NCBI RefSeq assembly: GCF_014649495.1
Contig: NZ_BMTD01000001.1
Span: 310,001 to 374,000 of the forward strand
Length of the DNA stretch: 64,000 nt
Reading direction: 5' to 3'
Source: Streptomyces filipinensis
GTDB lineage: Bacteria > Actinomycetota > Actinomycetes > Streptomycetales > Streptomycetaceae
A program made the position numbers and the translations under genes. Positions 9,612 through 17,260 of this stretch are shown here, piece by piece. The notes below the pieces were generated by a model. It saw only the letters and a program-made list of their open reading frames with translations. It was not told the DNA's origin and ran no database searches. Within the stretch, counting starts at the first letter, position 1. Each line of letters opens with the position of its first letter.

Positions 9612-12263
9612 ATGGATCTTCGGGTGTCCTCGCTGCGAGGGCTGCTCAAGGGGCCGCGCCGGCTGCTCGCCGCCGCGGCCGCCGTCGTGGCGCTCGCCGG
9701 CACCGGGACATGGACGGCGGCCGTCGCCTCCGACGACACGCGCCCGGTGCGGGTGAGCGACCAGGTGATGGCGGTCGACGGCGTGCGCCTGGACACCTCG
9801 TTCTTCACCCCCGCCGGCTCCGGCCGCCACCCCGCCGTCCTGCTGGCGCACGGCTTCGGCGGCAGCAAGGACGATGTGCGCGAGCAGGCCCAGGACCTCG
9901 CCCGGCACGGCTACGCGGTCCTGACCTGGTCCGCGCGCGGCTTCGGCAGGTCCACCGGCCGGATCGGGCTCAACGACCCGAAGGGCGAGGTCGCCGACGT
10001 CTCCCGGCTCATCGACTGGCTGGCGAAGCGGCCCCAGGTCCGGCTCGACGGACCCGGCGACCCGCGCGTGGGCATGGCCGGCGGCTCGTACGGCGGCGCG
10101 GTCTCGCTGCTCGCCGCGGGACACGACCACCGGGTCGACGCCATCGCCCCCGCCATCACCTACTGGAACCTCGCGGACGCCCTGTTCCCGAACGGCGTCT
10201 TCAAGAAGCTGTGGGCCGGCGTCTTCTTCAACACCGGCGGCGGCTGCACCCGCTTCGAACCCGCGCTGTGCCGGATGTACGACAGGGTCGCCGAGTCCGG
10301 CACCCCCGACCCGGCCGCCCGCGAGATGCTTCAGGAGCGCTCGCCGTCCGCCGTCGGCTCCCGCATCAAGGTGCCCACGCTGTTCATGCAGGGCCAGACG
10401 GACTCCCTGTTCACCCTCGCCCAGTCCGACGCGGCCGGGAGGACGATCCGGGCGAACGGCGCCCCGGTGGACGTCGACTGGATCGCGGGCGGCCATGACG
10501 GCGGCGACATGGAGAGTGACCGGGGCCAGGCACGCGTGCGCGCGTGGTTCGACCGGTATCTGAAGGGCGACAGGAGCGCCGCGACCGGTCCGGCCTTCCG
10601 GATCACCCGCACCGGAGGCGTGAACTCCACGGACGGCACGGCCCAGCTGCGCGGCGCGAGCGCCACCGCCTACCCCGGCCTGCGCGACCACCCGCGCGCC
10701 ATCGCCCTGACCGGCGGCGGCCAGCGGGTGGCCAACCCGGCCGGCGCCAGCCCGCCCGGCGTCTCCGCGCTGCCCGGCCTCGGCGGCTCCGGCGGCCTGA
10801 GCCGGCTCTCCGCGCTCGGCCTCGGCGTCTCTCTCGACTTCCCCGGCCAGTACGCCCGGTTCGACTCCGCCCCGCTCAGCCGCGACCTGCAGATCACCGG
10901 CACCCCGACCGCGACCGTCCGCATCGCCTCGACCAGCGACGACGCCGTCCTCTTCGGCAAGGTCTACGACGTCGGCCCCGACGGCACCCAGCAGGTGCTG
11001 CCCTCCCAGCTGGTCGCCCCCCTCCGGGTGACCGGCGCCAGGACCGGCAAGGACGTCACGCTCACCCTCCCGGCGATCGACCACGAGGTGCAGAAGGGCC
11101 ACCGGCTCCGCCTGGTCCTCGCCTCCACCGACCTCGGCTACGCCTCACCGGCCGCCCCGGCCACCTACACCGTCTCCCTCAAGAGCGACCTGAGCGTGCC
11201 GACGGCCCCGGCCGTCGCCACCGCCGCGGCGCCCCTGCCCGCCTGGGTGTGGTGGCTGCCGGTGGCCGCGGCGGCCGCCGCGCTCGCCCTGCTGCTCACC
11301 GTCCGCCGCCGGACGGCCGGCCCCGCGCCCGATGCCGGGCTGGCCGAGGTCCCGCTGGTGATCAAGGACCTGAGCAAGCGGTACGCCAAGTCCGCCGACC
11401 GGTACGCGGTGCGCGAGCTGTCCTTCCGCGTCGAGAAGGGCCAGGTGCTCGGTCTGCTCGGACCCAACGGCGCGGGCAAGACCACCACCCTGCGCATGCT
11501 GATGGGCCTGATCACACCGGACGACGGCGAGATCCGCGTCTTCGGCCACGCCGTCCGGCCCGGAGCGCCCGTGCTGTCGAGGGTCGGCGCCTTCGTGGAG
11601 GGCGCGGGCTTCCTGCCGCATCTGTCCGGCCGGGAGAACCTGGAGCTGTACTGGCAGGCCACCGGTCGCCCGCCCGGCGACGCCCACCTGGACGAGGCCC
11701 TGCAGATCGCCGGGCTCGGCGACGCGCTCGCCCGCGCGGTGCGCACCTACTCGCAGGGCATGCGCCAGCGCCTCGCCATCGCCCAGGCCATGCTCGGGCT
11801 GCCCGACCTGCTCATCCTCGACGAGCCCACCAACGGTCTCGACCCGCCCCAGATCCGCGAGATGCGCGAGGTGATGATCCGCTACGCGGCCGGCGGACGC
11901 ACGGTGATCGTCTCCAGCCATCTCCTCGCCGAGGTCGAGCAGTCCTGCACCCATCTGGTCGTCATGGACCGCGGCCGGCTCGTCCAGGCCGGTCCGGTCG
12001 GCGAGATCGTCGGCTCCGGCGACACGCTGCTCGTCGGCACCGCCGCAAGCGTGGAGGACCCGGTCGTGGACAAGGTGGCCGCGCTGCCCGGCGTCGCGTC
12101 CGCCGTGCGCACCGACGACGGACTGCTGATCCGGCTCGAACTCGGCGGCACGGCCGAGCGGCTGGTGGTGGAGCTGGTGCGGCTGGAAGTGCCGGTCGCC
12201 TCGGTCGGCCCGCACCGCCGCCTGGAAGACGCCTTCCTCACCCTGATCGGAGGTTCCGCATGA
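9612..12263 (+). CDS. Fusion: CocE/NonD-type alpha/beta hydrolase plus ABC transporter ATPase
   Basis: 883 residues. A membrane anchor or signal (about 18-38) precedes an X-Pro-peptidase/CocE-type hydrolase with GGSYGG nucleophile (Ser159), candidate acid Asp264 (GQTDS) and His295 (GGHDGG). A jelly-roll-like C-terminal hydrolase domain follows (about 400-525). Next come a Trp-rich membrane segment (about 544-564) and a complete ABC ATPase: Walker A GPNGAGKTT near 617-625, signature YSQGMRQRLAIAQA, Walker B LLILDEPTNGLDP. The two anchors would put the hydrolase outside and the ATPase inside. GAGGG lies very close to the chosen ATG, so nearby alternatives (ATG 9582, GTG 9624) are possible. The permease gene overlaps the stop. 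Confidence 0.85.
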   Translation: MDLRVSSLRGLLKGPRRLLAAAAAVVALAGTGTWTAAVASDDTRPVRVSDQVMAVDGVRLDTSFFTPAGSGRHPAVLLAHGFGGSKDDVREQAQDLARHGYAVLTWSARGFGRSTGRIGLNDPKGEVADVSRLIDWLAKRPQVRLDGPGDPRVGMAGGSYGGAVSLLAAGHDHRVDAIAPAITYWNLADALFPNGVFKKLWAGVFFNTGGGCTRFEPALCRMYDRVAESGTPDPAAREMLQERSPSAVGSRIKVPTLFMQGQTDSLFTLAQSDAAGRTIRANGAPVDVDWIAGGHDGGDMESDRGQARVRAWFDRYLKGDRSAATGPAFRITRTGGVNSTDGTAQLRGASATAYPGLRDHPRAIALTGGGQRVANPAGASPPGVSALPGLGGSGGLSRLSALGLGVSLDFPGQYARFDSAPLSRDLQITGTPTATVRIASTSDDAVLFGKVYDVGPDGTQQVLPSQLVAPLRVTGARTGKDVTLTLPAIDHEVQKGHRLRLVLASTDLGYASPAAPATYTVSLKSDLSVPTAPAVATAAAPLPAWVWWLPVAAAAAALALLLTVRRRTAGPAPDAGLAEVPLVIKDLSKRYAKSADRYAVRELSFRVEKGQVLGLLGPNGAGKTTTLRMLMGLITPDDGEIRVFGHAVRPGAPVLSRVGAFVEGAGFLPHLSGRENLELYWQATGRPPGDAHLDEALQIAGLGDALARAVRTYSQGMRQRLAIAQAMLGLPDLLILDEPTNGLDPPQIREMREVMIRYAAGGRTVIVSSHLLAEVEQSCTHLVVMDRGRLVQAGPVGEIVGSGDTLLVGTAASVEDPVVDKVAALPGVASAVRTDDGLLIRLELGGTAERLVVELVRLEVPVASVGPHRRLEDAFLTLIGGSA

Positions 12264-13114
12264 GCACGCTCACCGAGGTCGCCTCCGGCTACCGGACGCG
12301 GCACACCCTGCCGCTGCGCGTCGAGCTGGTCCGGCAGCTCAAGCGGCGCCGCACCCTGGTCATGGGCGCGATCCTCGCGCTCCTGCCGTTCGTGCTGCTG
12401 ATCGCCTTCGCCGTCGGCGGTGCCCCGGGCGGCCGGAACGACCAGGTCACCCTGATGGACACGGCCACCGCCTCCGGCGCCAACTTCGCCGCGGTGAACC
12501 TGTTCGTCTCGGCCGGCTTCCTGCTGGTCATCCCGGTCGCCCTGTTCTGCGGGGACACGGTCGCCTCGGAGGCGAGCTGGTCCTCGCTGCGCTATCTGCT
12601 CGCCGCGCCCGTGCCGCGCGCCCGGCTGCTGTGGTCCAAGCTGGTGGTGGCGCTCGGACTGAGCCTCGCCGCGATGATCCTGCTCCCCGTGGTCGCCCTC
12701 GCCGCCGGTACGGCGGCCTACGGCTGGGGCCCGCTGCAGATTCCCACCGGCGGCGCGCTGGACCCCGGTACGGCGGTGCAGCGCCTGGCGGTGACCGTGG
12801 CGTACGTCTTCGTGTCCCAGCTGGTCACCGCGGGGCTCGCGTTCTGGCTGTCGACGAGGACCGACGCCCCGCTGGGCGCGGTCGGCGGCGCGGTCGGCCT
12901 GACCATCGTCGGCAATGTCCTGGACGCCGTCACCGCCCTCGGCCACTGGCGTGACTTCCTGCCCGCGCACTGGCAGTTCGCCTGGGCCGACACCGTCCAG
13001 CCGCACCCCGAGTGGTCCGGCATGATCCAGGGGACAGCGATCTCCCTGAGTTACGCAGTCGTGCTCATCGCGCTGGCCTTCCGCGGCTTCGCCCGCAAGG
13101 ACGTGGTGTCGTAG
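12260..13114 (+). CDS. ABC-2 type transporter permease
   Basis: 284 residues with about six membrane segments, the usual form of an ABC-2 exporter permease. Its ATG overlaps the stop of the hydrolase-ATPase fusion gene (ATGA), so the two are almost certainly co-translated and form one transporter. Visible segments include LVMGAILALLPFVLLIAFAVGG at the N-terminus and a late pair ending VLIALAFRGFARKDVVS. The exported substrate is unknown. With an extracellular hydrolase tethered to the ATPase, it may export something that is then cleaved, or resist a compound that the hydrolase removes. Confidence 0.87.
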   Translation: MSTLTEVASGYRTRHTLPLRVELVRQLKRRRTLVMGAILALLPFVLLIAFAVGGAPGGRNDQVTLMDTATASGANFAAVNLFVSAGFLLVIPVALFCGDTVASEASWSSLRYLLAAPVPRARLLWSKLVVALGLSLAAMILLPVVALAAGTAAYGWGPLQIPTGGALDPGTAVQRLAVTVAYVFVSQLVTAGLAFWLSTRTDAPLGAVGGAVGLTIVGNVLDAVTALGHWRDFLPAHWQFAWADTVQPHPEWSGMIQGTAISLSYAVVLIALAFRGFARKDVVS

Positions 13115-13309
13115 TTCTCCCACGCTTGAAGCACCATACGATCAATTGATTCGCCGACCAGATGTGAATACCTCTGTATAAACCCCAGGAATGCGCTCCT
13201 TCACTCCCATGGCATTCATGCGTATGGAGTAGTGCGTCACTTTGGGACGACTGTGGACTGCTATGTTCTGCGTCTGTCGGATCAGAGATAACTTCAAGTG
13301 AGGTGAATC

Positions 13310-13729
13310 ATGAAGAAGGCAGTTTTCACAACTGCGGCGTTGGCCATCGGCGCGAGTCTCGTGGGTGGCTCCGCTGTCGCGGCTTCGGCCGCGGGAAAGG
13401 CGCCGGCCAGCGAAACCGGACCGCTCGGCCTCATGTCCCAGACCGAGGTGACCCCGGCGCTCGTGCCCGCGGCAGACACGGTGATGCGGGTGGCCAAGCA
13501 GGGGAACCTCACCAAGGGCAGCGCCTTCGACACGAACCAGGCGTCGACGGTCACCGGCAAGAACAAGGCCGCGAAAATCTCCGGTGTATACCTGGACGGT
13601 ATGGGGCGCAGCACCAACAAGAAGCCCGCTATTCCGGTGAAGAATCCGCTCGGTACCGGATCCGTTCAGGTCCACCCGCTGAACGGGCCGACCAGCGCCG
13701 GGCTCGGTAGCCTGCTCAATCAGGGGTGA
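13310..13729 (+). CDS. Small secreted protein, unknown function
   Basis: 139 residues with a clear Sec signal peptide (MKKAVFTTAALAIGASLVGGSAVAASA) and a mature part rich in Gly, Pro, Ser and Thr and without Cys. GAGGTGA lies 7 nt before the ATG. I recognise no domain. It is monocistronic, between the transporter genes and a hairpin at 13863. A longer frame on the same strand (13303) is a shadow. Confidence 0.7.
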   Translation: MKKAVFTTAALAIGASLVGGSAVAASAAGKAPASETGPLGLMSQTEVTPALVPAADTVMRVAKQGNLTKGSAFDTNQASTVTGKNKAAKISGVYLDGMGRSTNKKPAIPVKNPLGTGSVQVHPLNGPTSAGLGSLLNQG

Positions 13730-13862
13730 CGCGGAACCGTCAGGAGTCGGCGTGACCGGGGTTCTGACACTCTGATCCGGTTCCCTCGCCGGAGACCCGA
13801 CACCGCTGCTGCCGCACACCCACCCGGCGCCGATGTCGTGCCGCACACACGCCTCAAAACCT

Positions 13863-13901
13863 GTCCGGCCCACTGGATTCCTCCTTGCCAGTGGGCCGGA
13901 C
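13863..13901 (+). terminator. Strong hairpin terminator
   Basis: GTCCGGCCCACTGG and CCAGTGGGCCGGAC form a perfect 14-bp stem around an 11-nt loop. It lies about 130 bp after the small secreted protein gene. The rest of the 345-bp gap to 14075 holds nothing else I can name. Confidence 0.75.
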
Positions 13902-14074
13902 GCATGTCGGCGTTCACTCCGGGGCGGTGCAGCCCGAATGAATCGATGCGCGACGCCGTTCCGCCATCCGGTGGAATCCGCCCGGTATGCCCGGTGTCCG
14001 CGTGACTTTTCGCCGCATATTTCGGTTTCTTGCTATGTAAGCGCGGCTTACCGTGAATCCAGGAAGGAACCGAG

Positions 14075-14395
14075 TTGACCAGGAAGTTCGCGGTCATCAC
14101 TGCACTCGCCCTTGGCGCTGTCTGCGGCAGCGCTGGCGTTGCCTCCGCCCACTCGAACACGACCAACGCCACTGGTGGTGACGGCTTTTCGTCGTCCCCG
14201 GTCGTCGTGAACGCCCCGCAGCAGGGTGTGCTCGTCGTCAACGGCACGCTCATCGATGGTCGCTGCATCGCGCCGTGGTCCAACGGTGCCGTTCTCGGTG
14301 GCGTCGTTCCGCCGAACTCGCACTACGCCGCCTGCGACACGGCGCAGGTCGACCAGTCGCAGCGCGCCGCGTACCAGGGCGGCCTGCTCTTCTGA
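14075..14395 (+). CDS. Small secreted protein, tandem family copy 1
   Basis: 106 residues starting at a TTG with a strong AGGAAGG site about 6 nt upstream. The signal peptide (MTRKFAVITALALGAVCGSAGVASA) is followed by a conserved mature region: GGDGFSSSPVVVNAPQQGV, VVNGTLIDGRC, APWSNGAVLGGV, PPNSHYAACDTAQVDQSQ, GGLLF. It has two Cys, so a single disulphide is possible. It is the first of three adjacent paralogues. I do not recognise the family. It is neither a chaplin nor a rodlin by visible motifs. Confidence 0.78.
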   Translation: MTRKFAVITALALGAVCGSAGVASAHSNTTNATGGDGFSSSPVVVNAPQQGVLVVNGTLIDGRCIAPWSNGAVLGGVVPPNSHYAACDTAQVDQSQRAAYQGGLLF

Positions 14396-14458
14396 CCCCT
14401 GCTTCGAGCAATTCCGAGCAGGTGAACCCCCCGAAACGCAGTCCGGAAGGGACATCCC

Positions 14459-14776
14459 ATGCGTAACAAGGTTACGGCCATCTCCGCCCTCGCCGCGGGT
14501 GTCGTCCTGGCGGCCGCGGGTACCGCCGCAGCCGACAACTGCACCACTGTCACGGGCGGCAAGGGCTTTTCGTCGTCCCCGGTCGTCGTGAACTCCCCCC
14601 AGCAGGGCGTCGCCGTCGTCAACGGCAATGCCGTCGATCTCCGCTGCGTCGCGCCGTGGTCGAACGGTGCGGTCCTCGGCGGGGTCGTCGCGCCGAACTC
14701 GCACTACGCCGCGTGCGACACGGCCAAGGTCGACCAGTCGCAGCACGCCGGCTACACGGGCGGCCTGCTCTTCTAA
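14459..14776 (+). CDS. Small secreted protein, tandem family copy 2
   Basis: 105 residues, ATG start, signal peptide MRNKVTAISALAAGVVLAAAGTAAA. The mature part repeats the family pattern: GGKGFSSSPVVVNSPQQGV, VVNGNAVDLRC, APWSNGAVLGGV, APNSHYAACDTAKVDQSQ, GGLLF. It has one extra Cys near the mature N-terminus (DNCTT). It lies 63 bp after copy 1. The DNA similarity to its neighbours is high and points to recent tandem duplication. Function unknown. Confidence 0.8.
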   Translation: MRNKVTAISALAAGVVLAAAGTAAADNCTTVTGGKGFSSSPVVVNSPQQGVAVVNGNAVDLRCVAPWSNGAVLGGVVAPNSHYAACDTAKVDQSQHAGYTGGLLF

Positions 14777-14848
14777 CTCCCCGCGCTCCGATCACTTCGG
14801 AGCAGGGCAGACGTCCCCTCCCCGTCACTCACCCGAAAGGCGCAACTC

Positions 14849-15166
14849 ATGCGTAAGAAGGTCACGGCCCTCAGCGTCCTGGCTGCGGGAATCGTCCTGG
14901 CGGCCGGCGGTACCGCTGCGGCCGACAACAACACCACCGTCACCGGCGGCGACGGCTTCTCGGAGTCGCCGATCGTGGTGAACGCTCCGCAGCAGGGCAT
15001 CGCCGTCGTGAACGGCTCCCTGGTCGACGGCCGTTGCATCGCGCCGTGGTCGAACGGTGCCGTCCTCGGCGGCGTCGCCGCGCCGAACTCGCACTACGCC
15101 GCCTGCAACACGGCGGAGGTCGACCAGTCGCAGTGGGCCCCCTACGCCGGTGGCCTCCTGTTCTGA
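14849..15166 (+). CDS. Small secreted protein, tandem family copy 3
   Basis: 105 residues, ATG with a GAAAGG site. The signal peptide MRKKVTALSVLAAGIVLAAGGTAAA is followed by the same pattern as copies 1 and 2 (GGDGFSESPIVVNAPQQGI, VVNGSLVDGRC, APWSNGAVLGGV, APNSHYAACNTAEVDQSQ, GGLLF). It is closest to copy 2. A hairpin (GCTCCGATCACTTCGGAGC, near 14785) separates it from copy 2. All three end in GGLLF exactly at the stop, which suggests that the C-terminus matters. Function unknown. Confidence 0.8.
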   Translation: MRKKVTALSVLAAGIVLAAGGTAAADNNTTVTGGDGFSESPIVVNAPQQGIAVVNGSLVDGRCIAPWSNGAVLGGVAAPNSHYAACNTAEVDQSQWAPYAGGLLF

Positions 15167-15180
15167 GCAGCCCCAGCCTG

Positions 15181-15207
15181 GCGGCCCGTCGAGTCTCGGC
15201 GGGCCGC
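15181..15207 (+). terminator. Hairpin after the tandem secreted genes
   Basis: GCGGCCCG pairs with CGGGCCGC around an 11-nt loop, 14 bp after the third copy's stop. No T-run follows. Confidence 0.65.
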
Positions 15208-15313
15208 TGTCGGCTGTCCCCGCTCTCCCGTGCATGGTGCTCGTGTATTCTGCACGCGTTTTTTTGACCTTGTGACGAGGTGGCGACACCGCGAAACGGT
15301 GGAACAAGGAAAG

Positions 15314-15340
15314 GCCGGCTCCGAGAACAACGGAGCCGAC
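15314..15340 (-). terminator. Hairpin downstream of the minus-strand secreted gene
   Basis: CGGCTCCG and CGGAGCCG pair around AGAACAA. It lies 25 bp beyond the stop of the 15365-15697 gene. Confidence 0.6.
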
Positions 15341-15364
15341 CCGGAAGCCCAGCGGGTGCGTCTT

Positions 15365-15697
15365 CTACTTGAGGACGGGAAGCGCAGCGGGCGCCTTGCC
15401 CCCCTTGTTGAGGACCGGAAGCGCGGCAGGCGTCTTGCCGTTGATCGGGTTCGGCAGGGTGCCGCCGAAGACGGGGGTCTTGACGACACCCGACTTCTTC
15501 ACGCCGTCCGTCGTCTGCCTGACGTCGTTGGCCAGTTCGCCCGTCGGGATGTCGGCTGCGTGAGGGAGAGTGCGGGCAACCGTCTTGCCGTCATCGAGGA
15601 GGCCCTGCGCCGGTACGTCCGCCGCGACGGCCGGCGCCGCGACGCCCGCCATGGCCAGGGTGCCGACAACGATGACGGCAGCCTTCAGACTCTTCAT
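15365..15697 (-). CDS. Small secreted protein with C-terminal direct repeat
   Basis: 110 residues with a signal peptide (MKSLKAAVIVVGTLAMAGVAAPAVAA). AAAGGA lies about 6 nt before the ATG at 15697. The mature part has no Cys and ends in a short duplicated motif, KTPAALPVL then KAPAALPVLK. I recognise no family. It is divergent from the glycosyltransferase gene at 16035, with a 337-bp gap that should hold both promoters. Confidence 0.7.
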   Translation of the reverse strand: MKSLKAAVIVVGTLAMAGVAAPAVAADVPAQGLLDDGKTVARTLPHAADIPTGELANDVRQTTDGVKKSGVVKTPVFGGTLPNPINGKTPAALPVLNKGGKAPAALPVLK

Positions 15698-16034
15698 TGT
15701 GTTCCTTTCTCTCGCTTCCGCTGAGTTAACGAGAGAGGGGCGTCGCGGGAAACTCCGCTGACCACAAGTTCTCCGGAACTCGTACATCCCGCACGACATC
15801 CCGGAAATTCTTATCGGATTATCCCCTGGGTTCCGTCGGTCCGGTGCGACGCCAAGCAGGTGATTTCCGTGCGGCGAATAGCCCCGGAGGAGGATTGTCA
15901 TTCCGACACGGTTGACGTCCGTGTGGAAATAGGGGCTAGTGTTGCCTCCCGAATCCGATGCGTTTTATGTCGAACCTACGATCGTACGCCCTGCGCTGGG
16001 TTCGAAATGTTTCTTCGGAAGGGAAGCCTCGGTC

Positions 16035-17216
16035 ATGCGCGTTCCCCTCGGTCCGGTCCCGCACCGTGCGACGCCGTCCGCCGCACGTGAGCCGCACGTC
16101 CTGCACGTCAGCCAGCCGGTCGAGGGCGGTGTCGCACGGTTCGTGACGGACCTGGCGGCGGCGCAGCGCGGCGCGGGGGCGCACGTCAGCGTGGCCTGTC
16201 CGCGCGGCGGCACGCTGACGGACGCGCTGCGCGCGCAGGGCTGCCGGGTGCTGCCCTGGAACGCGAGCCGCTCACCCGGGTCCCGACTCCCCGGCGAGGT
16301 GGCCCGGTTGACCCAGGTGCTGCGCGAGCTGCGCCCCGACGTGGTGCACGCGCACGGCGCCCAGGCGGGTCTGGCCGCGCGGCTCGCGGTGCGCGGCCGG
16401 CTCCCGACCGTCTTCCAGCCGCACGCCTGGTCGTTCGAGGCCGTGGACGGCGTCCGGGCCCACGCGGCCGTGCGCTGGGAGCAGTTCGGGGCGCGGTGGG
16501 CGGCGCGCGTCCTCTGTGTGAGCGAGGCGGAGCGGCGTACCGGGGAACGGCACGGCATCACCGCCCAGTGGCACATGGTCCCCGACGGAGTCGACACGCG
16601 CAGGTTCCGGCCCGAGGGCGCCGTCGCCCGGTCCGCGGCCGGCCCGCTCGTCGTGTGCGTGGGGCGGCTGTGCCGGCAGAAGGGCCAGGACCTGCTCCTG
16701 CGGGCCTGGCCGGCCGTCGTACGGCAGGCGCCGGCCGCCCGGCTGGTGCTGGTCGGTGACGGTCCGGACGCGGACCGGCTGCGCGCCGGCGCGCCCCCTT
16801 CGGTGGAGTTCGCCGGCCCGGCAGTCGACGCCGCCCCCTGGTACCGGGCCGCTGACGTCGTGGTCCTGCCGTCCCGCCGGGAGAGCCGGGCGCTGGTCCC
16901 GCTGGAGGCCATGGCGTGTGCCCGGCCGGTCCTGGTGACCGACGTGGACGGTGTGTGCGAGAGCCTGCCGCCCGGACATCTGCCGCACTGCCTGGTGCCG
17001 CCGGAGGATGTGGACGCGCTGGCCCGGGCGCTGACGGCGCTGCTGCGCCGTGCGCCGCTGCGCGCGGCCCTGGGCGCCCAGGGCCGCGCGCATGTGGTCG
17101 CCGCCCACGACGTCCGCCAGACCGGCGACGCGGTGCTCGAGGTGTACCGGGAACTGCTCGGCGCCGGCACCACGCCGTTCGTGCCCAGCCAGAGCAGGGA
17201 GTCCATCACCACCTGA
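16035..17216 (+). CDS. Glycosyltransferase, GT4 family
   Basis: 393 residues. The N-terminal domain opens with HVLHVSQPVEGGVARFVTDLAAAQ, the usual glycine-rich acceptor-side loop. The C-terminal GT-B domain has VVCVGRLCRQKGQDLLLRAW and the E-x7-E nucleotide-sugar motif in PSRRESRALVPLEAMACARPV. It should be a retaining transferase adding a sugar to a lipid-linked polysaccharide intermediate at the inner membrane face. The ATG at 16035 has GGAAGGGAAG upstream. It is the left-most gene of the exopolysaccharide locus and faces the secreted propeller gene. Confidence 0.85.
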   Translation: MRVPLGPVPHRATPSAAREPHVLHVSQPVEGGVARFVTDLAAAQRGAGAHVSVACPRGGTLTDALRAQGCRVLPWNASRSPGSRLPGEVARLTQVLRELRPDVVHAHGAQAGLAARLAVRGRLPTVFQPHAWSFEAVDGVRAHAAVRWEQFGARWAARVLCVSEAERRTGERHGITAQWHMVPDGVDTRRFRPEGAVARSAAGPLVVCVGRLCRQKGQDLLLRAWPAVVRQAPAARLVLVGDGPDADRLRAGAPPSVEFAGPAVDAAPWYRAADVVVLPSRRESRALVPLEAMACARPVLVTDVDGVCESLPPGHLPHCLVPPEDVDALARALTALLRRAPLRAALGAQGRAHVVAAHDVRQTGDAVLEVYRELLGAGTTPFVPSQSRESITT

Positions 17217-17260
17217 GGGGCTGTCCCCTCGGTGTCGTCCCGTCTCCCTGCTCCGGCCGG

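Noticed and set aside
14075..15166. The tandem secreted proteins as chaplins or rodlins
   Set aside because: They lack the chaplin block (GNxxxxPxNxPVNxCGNxxxVxGxLNPxxGN) and rodlin motifs visible to me.
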